Source of the DNA: Desulfobacterium sp.
Lineage (GTDB): Bacteria; Desulfobacterota; Desulfobacteria; Desulfobacterales; Desulfobacteraceae
DNA length: 64,000 bases
Assembly: GCA_030145245.1 (NCBI GenBank)
Contig: JAQYWC010000017.1
Span: forward strand, 62,001-126,000
Direction of reading: 5' to 3'
Shown here: in pieces, positions 43,792-52,234 of the stretch
Layout: every line of letters starts with the position of its first letter
Numbering within the stretch: position 1 is the stretch's first letter
The notes under the pieces: model-generated
The model's input: the letters and a program-made list of their open reading frames with translations, nothing else
Databases searched by the model: none
Told to the model about the DNA's origin: nothing
Position numbers and translations under genes: made by a program

Positions 43792-46700
43792 ATGCCCAAG
43801 CGATTCACAAGAGAGAAGACCCACATTCGTCTTCCTGAAGCCCAGATTAAGCGAATCGAGCGCCTTGTCGATTCCTGGTCCTATAATACAAAAGCTTTTA
43901 TCCGCTCCCGCCTCAACCAGTACACCCCCATTGCCCCCTTGTTTTCCTTCTTGAAATCCGCAGCAACCCTGATCTTTCTGTTCCGGGTCAGGGAGAAGCA
44001 GATGAACGTGCTCAACGATCCCGAGATCCTTACGGACTGGAAAAAGCGGTTTGAGTATTCCGGGGAAACCAATCCCGGCCGATCGTGGAACAGAATTCTG
44101 GAGGAGGAGCTGACCCGGCAGGAGAAGCAGTACCTGCTTGCCGTGCTTGACAGGGAACTCACCGATATCCATGTGCCGGTGGAGCTGGAGGAGATCATCT
44201 CCAAGATCTACAGGGCCCATATCCGAAAGGAGTATCTCACGGGCCAGGATGTGCCCAAGGCCCCCATCCTCCTGGTGGAGGGCGCAAGCGGCAGCGGCAA
44301 GAGCGCAACGGTCCAGGAGACCATTGAAAAAGTGATCTTCAGGGACGAGGTGATCCCCACCATTGACTGGCGGAGAAAGCGCAACGAGATCATGGCCGGG
44401 GAGGGGATCTTCACGAGCCTTGAAGAGGTGAACCCCGATTTTGCCATGGAGATCGCCCTGGGGCACCGCCGGACCTTTTACAACGCTCTGGCAAGAATCC
44501 CCATCATCAACCGGATCTTCAAGCAGCGGATCATGGAGAACCTGACCCATTTTGAGGAGCGGGGCATCTCGGTGGATTACTCCACCATCACCCCCAACGA
44601 CTACCAGACCGCCTATGCCGGGGAGCCGGGCAACTATTTCCGAAAGGCCATGGGATTTTTAAAGGTTACCTCCATCCGCCACATCGAAGAGGCCCACTCC
44701 GCCTTTGGAAAGGCCGATGCCAGGGAGTCCGGGGTGGAGGGGCAGCAGCGCTCCCTCATCGACACCTCAAACATCGTCCTGGACGAGATCATCAACGGCA
44801 AGAGGGACTGCTTTCTGGTGGCCACCACGGACCAGGCCGACCGGTTTGATTCGGCCATCTACCGCCGGTTCATCGAAAAGGGAAAGATCATCGATATGGC
44901 CGAGTTCTGGACCAATCCCGATAACTTAAAGCAGATCATCGTGTTGGAACTCAAGCGCCACAACCTCTCCATGGACGACCATTCCGACACCCTGAACGCA
45001 TCTGTGAAAAGGATCTACACGGTTTTCAGGGAGCGCAGCCTCAAGGTGACCCCGGCCTATGTGCGAAAACTTGTGGAGTCGGTGTACCGGATCAAGGGGG
45101 ATTTTATTCCGGAATATCTGGACGACGCCCCGCTGATCCGGAACGCGTTCCAGCTGGTTGCCAAGAATGTCTACGGAGAGCTCTACAAAAAGGTGGTGGA
45201 CAAGATAGACCGGAACACCCCCTGGGAGGAGTATGTGGGCAACATAAAGGACCGGTTTTCCGAGATGGTTAACAACTGCTTCAGCTATGGGGTTAGCGAG
45301 GATAAGGGGGTGGTGCTGACCGGTCCCCCCGGCAGCGGCAAGACCTTTCTGGTGCGAACCTGGCTCAGCGAGAGTCCCCGGGTCCACGACATTGCCACAA
45401 GCCCGTCCGCCCTCCAGGATCCGGCAAACCCGGTTCACGGGGCCGTGGCCAACCTGGAGCGGGTCTATGACATCGCCAAGATGATTGCTCCTGCCGTTGT
45501 GCTCTTTGACGAGGGAGACTCCCTTGCCCCCAGGAGAAGCGCTTCCGGGGGATTGCCCTCGGACGCCCTGACCAACAAGTTCCTCAACATCATCGACGGT
45601 GAGATCCCGTTGAACAAGGTGTTCACCGTGCTGACCACCAACCGCCTGGATATCCTTGATCCCGCCCTGATCCGGTCCAAGCGGCTTAAGGTGCTGGAGG
45701 TCACAGGCCATCTCCGGCAGAAGGATATCGCCGATATCATCATCAAACAGTTTGACACCATCTGCCACGGACGCCAGGTACCGGCCGAGCGGATCATCGA
45801 GACCGCCCAGGGCATCTGCAACACCCCGGCCGATTTTACCGCGTTTACGGAAAAGGCCATTGCCCTGTGCTCCACCGAGTACAAGGTCCTGGTGCGGCTC
45901 AGGGAGCTTGAGCATGCGCCCCAGGAGGATAAGGTGGGGTTCATCAAGTTTAACTTCAAGACCTTGCTTGGCATCCTGGATGCCATGAACGCCCCTCCCC
46001 TTCTCAAGGCGGACATCAAGGGCGATCCCGTGAACTTTGTGAGGCGCTACTCGGCCATCCTCGACCTTGTGAAAAAGGTGGAGAAGGAGGAGGAGTACCC
46101 CTTGAAGGAGTCCCACCTTGAATCGGCAAGACGGGAGATCTCCCAGAGTCCGGTGCGAAAGGGGGCTGTCCAGCTCAACGAGTTCCTGGAGGCCGAGCTC
46201 AGCCAGGAACCCCAGATCGGATTCATCATCGGGGTGGGGGCCAACGATGTGACAGGAATGCTGCTCCCCATCGCCACCAGCCTCACCGCCCGGCTGGACC
46301 AGTCCCAGGTGCTGGTCACAGGGGCTGTCTCCTCCACGGCGGACACGGCGGCCCAGATGGACATGGCGGTTCAGATGACCCGGCAGAGTGCCAGGGAAGC
46401 CTTTACCATGGTCAAGAACTATCTCCAGGAACTCACCCCGAAGATCAGCATTGCCGGGCTGTTTGAGGATTTTCTTGGCAGATACGCCATCCACCACCAG
46501 CTTCTCAGCGCCTCCTATAACGTGGGCGGGCCTTCCGCAGGCTATGCCCTTGCCCTCAATACCCTGTCCGCCCTTCTGAGGATCCCCTTGTGCAACGATT
46601 TCGGAATCACCGGTGCTCCATGGACCAAGGGGGTCAGAAAGGACGAGGTGGGGGGATCGGTGATCATCGGCGGCCATCGGAAAAAGACCGAAAAGGTGCT

Positions 46701-47094
46701 GCTCCATTTGAGGCGGATGTACATGCCGCTCCAGAACTATAAGGATCTTGAACCTGAGTTCCTCATGGGCTACTGGGAGCGGGGCAAGGATATCATGGGG
46801 GTGACCCATTTTGCCGATCTCATATCCGAGGTGGTCTCCCTGGATGACCTTTACGCCAAAGAGCTCCAGAAGCTTATCGATATGAGGATCAGGCGAAAGC
46901 TGGAAGATTACCACGGGGCAAAACGGTGCCCCCTCCTCAAGGACGACATTGTCCAGGGAAAAAGAGAGCTGAGAAAGCGGGTGGAGTCGGTGATTCTTGA
47001 CAGGATCGATGCCATACGCACCTATCTTCTGACTCCGGACAGGGACCGGTACATCTCCCACGCTCAGATCTTCAAGCGTTACGGAAGCCTGTAA
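43792..47094 (+). CDS. Double-AAA+ Lon-like protease
   Basis: A 1100-residue ATPase-protease. A basic N-terminus and a hydrophobic stretch (about 43-66) may attach it to the membrane. AAA+ module 1 has Walker A GASGSGKS (164-171). AAA+ module 2 has Walker A GPPGSGKT (511-518), Walker B VVLFDEGD (569-576) and a TTNR sensor near 615. The C-terminal 260 residues are a Lon-type peptidase with nucleophile Ser915 in GGPSAG and the likely Lys965 in GGHRKK. Classical Lon has one AAA+ module. In module 1 the Walker B equivalent is RHIEEAHS, so it may be weakly active. The ATG at 43792 fits the ribosome site GGGAGAG better than the one at 43786. Confidence 0.87.
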   Translation: MPKRFTREKTHIRLPEAQIKRIERLVDSWSYNTKAFIRSRLNQYTPIAPLFSFLKSAATLIFLFRVREKQMNVLNDPEILTDWKKRFEYSGETNPGRSWNRILEEELTRQEKQYLLAVLDRELTDIHVPVELEEIISKIYRAHIRKEYLTGQDVPKAPILLVEGASGSGKSATVQETIEKVIFRDEVIPTIDWRRKRNEIMAGEGIFTSLEEVNPDFAMEIALGHRRTFYNALARIPIINRIFKQRIMENLTHFEERGISVDYSTITPNDYQTAYAGEPGNYFRKAMGFLKVTSIRHIEEAHSAFGKADARESGVEGQQRSLIDTSNIVLDEIINGKRDCFLVATTDQADRFDSAIYRRFIEKGKIIDMAEFWTNPDNLKQIIVLELKRHNLSMDDHSDTLNASVKRIYTVFRERSLKVTPAYVRKLVESVYRIKGDFIPEYLDDAPLIRNAFQLVAKNVYGELYKKVVDKIDRNTPWEEYVGNIKDRFSEMVNNCFSYGVSEDKGVVLTGPPGSGKTFLVRTWLSESPRVHDIATSPSALQDPANPVHGAVANLERVYDIAKMIAPAVVLFDEGDSLAPRRSASGGLPSDALTNKFLNIIDGEIPLNKVFTVLTTNRLDILDPALIRSKRLKVLEVTGHLRQKDIADIIIKQFDTICHGRQVPAERIIETAQGICNTPADFTAFTEKAIALCSTEYKVLVRLRELEHAPQEDKVGFIKFNFKTLLGILDAMNAPPLLKADIKGDPVNFVRRYSAILDLVKKVEKEEEYPLKESHLESARREISQSPVRKGAVQLNEFLEAELSQEPQIGFIIGVGANDVTGMLLPIATSLTARLDQSQVLVTGAVSSTADTAAQMDMAVQMTRQSAREAFTMVKNYLQELTPKISIAGLFEDFLGRYAIHHQLLSASYNVGGPSAGYALALNTLSALLRIPLCNDFGITGAPWTKGVRKDEVGGSVIIGGHRKKTEKVLLHLRRMYMPLQNYKDLEPEFLMGYWERGKDIMGVTHFADLISEVVSLDDLYAKELQKLIDMRIRRKLEDYHGAKRCPLLKDDIVQGKRELRKRVESVILDRIDAIRTYLLTPDRDRYISHAQIFKRYGSL

Positions 47095-47100
47095 TCGTAT

Positions 47101-47274
47101 TCAGATGTACCCTTTTTCCAGAAGTATGGCGAACCTGTCTTCCGGAACCGGCGGGCTTAAATAGTATCCCTGGCCCTGGTCGCAGCCGTGGAGCCGTATC
47201 AGCTCGAACTGCTCCCGGGTTTCGATCCCCTCGGCCCGATCCGTTTCCCGCGATTGTGGTTGAAACGATCGGTT
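47101..47274 (-). pseudogene. 3' remnant of an EAL-domain (c-di-GMP phosphodiesterase) gene
   Basis: On the minus strand the frame ends with [20 protein letters not shown] followed by [14 protein letters not shown], the typical last motif and C-terminus of EAL domains, and stops at 47101. Going upstream, similarity stops after the AEGIET motif and two stop codons appear in frame at about 47275-47280. Only about 57 codons of a normally 240-residue domain survive. Confidence 0.6.
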
Positions 47275-47371
47275 CTATCAAAAGGGCAGACAACAGACCA
47301 ATGGCATCCGTTCGATGGGCAAAAGGCGGGCAGGGAGTGCCCGGCGACGGGGCCGCCGGGCAGGCAATTTA

Positions 47372-48970
47372 CTATTCAGGCTTTAGGTCCGTCACATATT
47401 TCTGGATCACTTCAGGTTTGCAGGGCTTTGTCACAAGGCTTACCAGGATGAAAAAGGCAAAGCCGATGAACACCCAGTAAAACTGATGGGGGGTGCTGAT
47501 TTTGTTGGAAGGATCGCTCAGAAAGAACCAGTGGGCGCTCTTGAGCACCTTGTTTGCATAGAGCCATGATCCTGCCGAGCAAAAGGTCATGATAAGGATG
47601 TTGGCACCGGCTGCAACCGGGGTTGCCCGCTCCCACCAGAGCCCCAGGATGAGGGGAGGACCTACCGAACAGAGGATGACGATGAACGCCGCTCCTGAAA
47701 TGTCGAGGACAAGGGCCGGGGGGTTGAAGGCGGCAAGACCGCAGACGGCGATGATGATGATGGTCATGATCCGGGTGCACTGGACCGGTTTTTCTTCCGG
47801 CCAGGAGCTGCCCATGACTTTGCCGATCAGGTCACGGCCCATGATGATGTTGAGAACCATTGTCCAGCCGGCGGCGGTTGCCATGGCAATGGCAAGTCCT
47901 CCTGCGGCCACAACGGCGAGGAGGGGACTGTTCTTAAGGCTTTCCATGGCTGCGATCATGGAGTAGTCCGTGACCGAGGCGCCTGCGACGCCCAGGGTTT
48001 TTTTCATGTGCACCAGCACCTTGACCGCGCTTGTGATGCCTTCAATCTGCATGAACGGGTGGAGGTTCTCGATGAGAACCCTGGCGCCGGTGCCGATGAT
48101 GATGAGGCCCATGTACATTGCCCCGCCGATGAGAACTGCCCAGAAAACGCTTCGCCGGGCCGACTTAATGTCCTGGGTGGTAAAGAAACGAACCACGGTA
48201 TAGGGCATTGCGGAAAACCCGAAGTGCCAGACAAAGAAGAAGCCGATGACGCCGGACCACATGGCCATATAGGGGTGTGAGACTCCTTCCGGTGAGGAGT
48301 AGGGCATGTTAAAGAACTTGGCATTGTTGGCAATCACCGCCTCGGTGAGGCCGTTGAGGCCACCGAAGTGGGAGATGACCACCATGGCTGCGACCAGGGA
48401 GGCCACGGTCATGGCAAAGCCCTGGAAGGCGGTGGAAAAGGTGGTGGCCACCATTCCGCCGTAGTAGATGTAGACAAAGACCACCAGGGAGGCGATGAAC
48501 ACCGACATGGTGAAGTTGACCTTGAGGATGCAGAGCAGAAAAAGTGCCGTGCCGACGATGGATAGGATCACGTAGCAGAAACCGCAGATGATGGTTGGGA
48601 TGGCGGTTATCAAACGCATCCACTTGGTGTCGTAGCGGTCGGCATAGTAGTCTGTGAACGAGGTGGGGGCGTATTTCCTCAGCGGGGCCGCCGTGAGCAG
48701 GGTGGCGATGGGCATGCCGCCGATGATCCCCACCAGGGCCCACCAGAACGGGTAGCCCAGAAGAAAGATAAAGGCCGGCAGACCCAGGAAACTCGCCGGG
48801 CTGAAGTAGGTGGCGGCCAAAGCAGAGCCGTTGACCACCGGGCCGATCTTTCTGCCGGCCACGTAGAAATCGCTGGCATCTGCTGAGGCTTTTCTGGTGT
48901 ACCATCCGATGCCGAAAATGATGAGAAAATAGATGACTGCTCCCATAATGACAATTGGATTCGCTTGCAT
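47372..48970 (-). CDS. Sodium:solute symporter (SSS family, acetate permease-like)
   Basis: A 532-residue transporter with about 13 transmembrane helices. It shows the SSS pattern near the start (YFLIIFGIGWYTRKASADASDFYVAGRKIG, then NGSALAATYFSPASFLGLPAFIF) and Na+-site residues in later helices (ATAAGWTMVLNIIMGRDL). It resembles ActP/MctC-type monocarboxylate carriers. The start has AGGAGGT. A small two-helix protein is encoded just upstream (3-base gap), matching the accessory subunit often found with such symporters. The shared GAGCGCTC operator ties it to acyl-CoA activation genes, which fits uptake of a short organic acid. Confidence 0.9.
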   Translation of the reverse strand: MQANPIVIMGAVIYFLIIFGIGWYTRKASADASDFYVAGRKIGPVVNGSALAATYFSPASFLGLPAFIFLLGYPFWWALVGIIGGMPIATLLTAAPLRKYAPTSFTDYYADRYDTKWMRLITAIPTIICGFCYVILSIVGTALFLLCILKVNFTMSVFIASLVVFVYIYYGGMVATTFSTAFQGFAMTVASLVAAMVVISHFGGLNGLTEAVIANNAKFFNMPYSSPEGVSHPYMAMWSGVIGFFFVWHFGFSAMPYTVVRFFTTQDIKSARRSVFWAVLIGGAMYMGLIIIGTGARVLIENLHPFMQIEGITSAVKVLVHMKKTLGVAGASVTDYSMIAAMESLKNSPLLAVVAAGGLAIAMATAAGWTMVLNIIMGRDLIGKVMGSSWPEEKPVQCTRIMTIIIIAVCGLAAFNPPALVLDISGAAFIVILCSVGPPLILGLWWERATPVAAGANILIMTFCSAGSWLYANKVLKSAHWFFLSDPSNKISTPHQFYWVFIGFAFFILVSLVTKPCKPEVIQKYVTDLKPE

Positions 48971-48973
48971 GGT

Positions 48974-49222
48974 TTAATTACCTCCTTTGGATTTCATGGC
49001 CAGTTCTTCCCGTTTCTCCTCAGAACTGTAGAAAATGTAGGAGACAATAATGGGGATAACCCACAGGGCTAACACCATGTTGTAGGTGTAGCAGGCAGGA
49101 ACACCGAGAAATAACTTCAGCGGCATTCCCGGAATGATCATTTCAAGGAACATGAAAAAAAAGCACCAGCCGTACATGAGTGCCATGCCAGCCCAGAACA
49201 CTTTTGGCATACCTTTGAACAT
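48974..49222 (-). CDS. Small two-helix membrane protein, symporter accessory subunit
   Basis: An 82-residue protein with two transmembrane segments (about 8-30 and 44-65) and a charged C-terminus (YSSEEKREELAMKSKGG). Small DUF485/DUF4212-like partners of this size precede many acetate- and solute-type SSS symporters. Its stop lies three bases before the symporter start. GGAGGTG before the ATG at 49222 defines the start. Confidence 0.75.
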   Translation of the reverse strand: MFKGMPKVFWAGMALMYGWCFFFMFLEMIIPGMPLKLFLGVPACYTYNMVLALWVIPIIVSYIFYSSEEKREELAMKSKGGN

Positions 49223-49383
49223 CGTTTCACCTCCATCATCGTTTGCGATTAATTGGAATTCTGCACCACCCAACCTTCCTGTTGATGACCTGCCGGCGGC
49301 ATTTCGCCGTGGCACCGGGATCTGCTTGTCTGAACACCACCTCCCTTCGTAAATGGTTGAACTTACAATGGTAATAAAATAAT

Positions 49384-49398
49384 AACTCGTGACGAGTT
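49384..49398. promoter_or_regulatory. AACTCG-N3-CGAGTT palindrome in the symporter leader
   Basis: A perfect six-base inverted repeat in the untranslated leader of the symporter operon, followed on the minus strand by an AT-rich tract (TTATTATTTTATTA). It could be a regulator site or a small attenuator hairpin. Confidence 0.35.
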
Positions 49399-49473
49399 TT
49401 ATAAACAGCAAGTATGGCGGGTCTGGTGAGCGCGGCGCAGGAAGAGGTCGGTAAATCCGTGGACAGTATTGAA

Positions 49474-49483
49474 TGGGCGCTCG
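49474..49483. promoter_or_regulatory. Degenerate GAGCGCTC-type operator at the symporter promoter
   Basis: TGGGCGCTCG keeps the GCGCTC half of the palindromes at 12488 and 38879. Its position, just downstream of the -10 on the minus strand, equals that at the acyl-CoA synthetase promoter. Confidence 0.4.
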
Positions 49484-49500
49484 CTCTGAATAGAATTTAC

Positions 49501-49528
49501 TTTATATCCATTATATTTATTTTGTCAA
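49501..49528 (-). promoter_or_regulatory. Sigma-70 promoter for the symporter operon
   Basis: On the minus strand TTGACA (49528-49523) is followed after 16 bases by TATAAA (49506-49501) within AT-rich DNA. Confidence 0.55.
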
Positions 49529-49714
49529 CTCTTTTAAAGTGTGAAATAGAGGGAGAATCCGCGAAATGCGAAAACCATAGATAAGAACCTAAAAAAAAGA
49601 TTGATTGTTTGGGGGATGACGGATAAGAAATGATGTACGGGTTTCAGAACGATGTGTACAAAATGTGATCCATGGATTTCAACCGTTTCATTCAGATAAA
49701 TCAGGAGATGATCA

Positions 49715-49951
49715 ATGGGTTCAAAAAAAACGAAGGATTCCAGGATTGATGCCTGGGAGAGGACAAAGCGGTTCTGGTACAACTTTTATCTTTTCGCCGG
49801 CGTTGGTATCAACTTTATCATCTATTTTACAAAGCCCTGGGGATTTGACCCGGGAACGAATGTCGCCCTTGGCGCCAGCCTGGGCCTGGGGATTCCCCTT
49901 GCTGCGATGTTTGTGGGAACCTACCTCCACCAGAAGGTGCTGGGTATATGA
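49715..49951 (+). CDS. Small membrane protein of unknown function
   Basis: A 78-residue protein with a charged N-terminus (MGSKKTKDSRIDAWERTKRF) and two predicted transmembrane helices (about 22-39 and 50-72). I do not recognise a family. Its stop overlaps the start of the next gene by ATGA, so the two are translationally coupled and probably work together at the membrane. AGGAG lies upstream of the ATG. Confidence 0.65.
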   Translation: MGSKKTKDSRIDAWERTKRFWYNFYLFAGVGINFIIYFTKPWGFDPGTNVALGASLGLGIPLAAMFVGTYLHQKVLGI

Positions 49952-50865
49952 GGGGGCGGGCAGGCTGGCTCGGATTCTTTATCGGGGTGCTCCTGGTCCT
50001 TGTCGCTGCTTCCCCCGGCTTTGGGGGGGTGCTTCATCTGTTTGACTACACCATAGACGAATTCGTGGTGGGAGAGAAGCAGGCTGAGCTTGCCGTGTGC
50101 TACGCCAACGGCAACAAGTACTCTGACAAGAGAACCACCTACACGGGCAGTTTCCTGAAGAAATGGTTCGGCGGCGAAAAAACGACCCGGGAGACCGCCA
50201 ATGTCCTGTTGGATCAGGATCTTATCCGGGAGATCGATTACCTCAAACACCGGGTGGTTGATTATCCCCTGGCCAGGATCGTCGATCCCGACTGGTATGA
50301 CAGGCATTCGCCCCTGGAGATTCCTTCCTCCGCCCAGACCATGATCGACACCAGGTACGAGGTGAAAACGCCCCAATTCTCGTTGACGATTTCACCTGAA
50401 TCCGTGGTGGTGGACAACCGGCCGTGCACCCACGTGATCGCAACCCTTCGCCTGGAAACCCTGGACAAGATCAAGAACGCCTCCAGCGTTACCCTGATTC
50501 GCCAGGCCATGTGGCTGACGGATCAGGTAAAGGGCATTGACGAGTTCAGGGCCTTTAACCGGGCCATGGAGGCGCGTCTCGGCATCGACGCGGCCAGGGT
50601 GGGCATCTTCGGCAATATCCTGGGATACTGGCAGGGGGGGCTTGATTCCATCGGGGCGTCGCTGAGCAGTGTCTCGGGCTATCCTGTAAAAAAGGAGGTG
50701 TCGGTTACGGCGGTTTACACGGCCGGGTTGGGCACCGATGAGGTCAAAAGGACCGAAGCCTCCATCTCAAAGATAGCCGTGAATCTGAGGAAGGTTATCG
50801 AAAATCCCCCTGGGATGGAGCGGTTCTATCCGCCCAAGGCGTTCAGGATGGTCATTGCCCGGTAA
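49948..50865 (+). CDS. Secreted protein of unknown function
   Basis: A 305-residue protein with a signal peptide (about 1-27, ending ASPGFGG) and a mature part predicted mixed alpha/beta. No catalytic motif or known domain is apparent. A stretch SSVTLIRQAMWLTDQVKGID near 187-206 is echoed by a paralog fragment at 52178. Coupling with the small membrane protein upstream suggests a periplasmic-membrane pair. Function unknown. Confidence 0.7.
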   Translation: MRGRAGWLGFFIGVLLVLVAASPGFGGVLHLFDYTIDEFVVGEKQAELAVCYANGNKYSDKRTTYTGSFLKKWFGGEKTTRETANVLLDQDLIREIDYLKHRVVDYPLARIVDPDWYDRHSPLEIPSSAQTMIDTRYEVKTPQFSLTISPESVVVDNRPCTHVIATLRLETLDKIKNASSVTLIRQAMWLTDQVKGIDEFRAFNRAMEARLGIDAARVGIFGNILGYWQGGLDSIGASLSSVSGYPVKKEVSVTAVYTAGLGTDEVKRTEASISKIAVNLRKVIENPPGMERFYPPKAFRMVIAR

Positions 50866-51393
50866 CACTACCAGGAGAATTCCTCTATTGGTTTCATCCC
50901 TCATCAATCGTGTGAAAGTAAAAAAACCGAATCTAACTTTGATGGACCTGGATTTCATCCCGCTGTTCCCAGAGTGTTTGGCTCTTTTCTATCCAGATTG
51001 TACGGTACAGTAAAAAATGTAATACTTACCAGTAAAAAAATGTAATAAAAAATAATTTACAAATAGTGTAACGCCTTGTTATCGTGGGGCGTTCCCCCTC
51101 TTTGAGGGGGGTGAATGCTTAGGTCTATATTTTGCATAATTAAAAATTAAATACATTTTAAAATCTCGGATGTTCCTTACAGCTCTAATAGTGTTTTCAT
51201 GAGACGCCTACTCCATCGCAATTCCTAAAATTAAACTGTTTTTGGTCATACGTCCGTCATTATTTTATTTGATGTGCTTATGATGTTTTTTAACAATCCA
51301 TGCGAAAGCCAAACCTATCGTAAGGCCAGGCCGGAAAGCCAGCGGGTTCTATATAAAAGATATTCGATGGGCATGGAAAAAAAGGAGGTTTGT
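50866..51393. other. AT-rich intergenic region with a short direct repeat
   Basis: No gene is visible in these 528 bases. Around 51008-51048 the motif CAGTAAAAAATGTAATA occurs twice with small changes. A small hairpin CCCCTC-TTT-GAGGGG is at about 51099-51114. The right end is the promoter region of the PEP-CTERM gene. Confidence 0.4.
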
Positions 51394-51963
51394 ATGAAAA
51401 GGTTTTTAGGAATTATGGTTGGCTTTTTTTTATTGTTTTGCAATACGGGTATTGGGAATGCGGCGCCTTTTGAGATCGGTTCAAATGGGACGCTGGAACT
51501 CAATGGACTTGCATTAGCCGCGGCAGATTATGATGCCAATTCATTCCCGCAATTTGACCTTGCCGAGGGGGCAAGCACAGATTGGTTAAATTTATTTACT
51601 ATCAACTCTTTAACAGGTCTTTCCATTGGTGGTAGTTTAAACGCGGAGATAGAATTTATACAACCTGGATTGAACTATGGAGACATCGCAACGGCAAGCT
51701 TCATTGCAGGATTTGGCATTGTCGTAGGTAATGTACAGTGGGGCGGAGAGACCATTGTGAATTATGGCTTAGGTGGTCAGTTTGCCATAGACATGAAGGA
51801 TATCGATGGATCATTCTTCGGCAATGCTATACTTCCCACTCCATTTTACCTTCAGGGTAAAATTAGAAATATTTCAGACCCTGTCCCGGAACCTGCAACA
51901 ATGGTGCTCTTAAGCTTTGGTCTTTTCGGTCTCGCAGACATTGTTAGGAGAAAAACGAAATAG
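51394..51963 (+). CDS. PEP-CTERM sorting-domain protein
   Basis: A 189-residue exported protein with a signal peptide (about 1-23), a beta-rich Gly/Asn body and a C-terminal sorting tag: VPEPATMVLLSFGLFGLADI followed by a basic end VRRKTK. PEP-CTERM tags are processed by exosortase and direct proteins to the cell surface or extracellular matrix. AGGAGG before the ATG at 51394 gives the start; the frame is open 40 codons further upstream. The gene is more AT-rich than its surroundings. No exosortase is in the window. Confidence 0.88.
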   Translation: MKRFLGIMVGFFLLFCNTGIGNAAPFEIGSNGTLELNGLALAAADYDANSFPQFDLAEGASTDWLNLFTINSLTGLSIGGSLNAEIEFIQPGLNYGDIATASFIAGFGIVVGNVQWGGETIVNYGLGGQFAIDMKDIDGSFFGNAILPTPFYLQGKIRNISDPVPEPATMVLLSFGLFGLADIVRRKTK

Positions 51964-52106
51964 CAATACTCGATCCTCCAGTTTTTAATGTTGCAAAAAA
52001 TATGAGATCATATACCTCTCGTTATTGTCAATTTTCCTCATCCTTCATTTTCTGTATGGTTTTGAAAGAAAATTTTTATTAACCATATTAAGGCATAGGC
52101 TTCAAA

Positions 52107-52128
52107 TGGGGCGATGCAAATCACCCCA
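52107..52128. terminator. Hairpin after the PEP-CTERM gene
   Basis: TGGGG and CCCCA flank an inner GAT-GCAA-ATC stem, giving an eight-pair hairpin with one internal mismatch. It may end the PEP-CTERM transcript; no T-tract follows. Confidence 0.4.
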
Positions 52129-52177
52129 CTTGAGCCACAACCGCTTGGTTCTGTTTTTGCTCCCCTTATTTTAATCC

Positions 52178-52225
52178 ATGGTCACCCTGATTAGCCAGGT
52201 CATGTACCTGACGGACCATGTGAGG
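52178..52225 (+). pseudogene. Fragment of a paralog of the secreted protein at 49948
   Basis: The plus-strand frame reads VTLISQVMYLTDHVRA, closely matching VTLIRQAMWLTDQVKG inside the 49948-50865 product, and the nucleotides agree as well. Only about 16 codons remain before the match ends near the convergent hydrolase gene. It appears to be debris from a tandem duplication of that gene. Confidence 0.55.
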
Positions 52226-52234
52226 GCAAGATGG

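Larger units (their letters stand above)
49223..49714. other. Divergent promoter region of symporter and secreted unit
   Basis: This 492-base gap has no gene. On the minus strand it carries the symporter promoter, an operator and a leader palindrome, listed separately. The right side holds the promoter for the plus-strand pair from 49715. Confidence 0.5.

Noticed and set aside
44926-47061. 711-codon minus-strand frame opposite the Lon-like protease
   Set aside because: Antisense artefact; the plus strand has Walker and Lon active-site motifs throughout.
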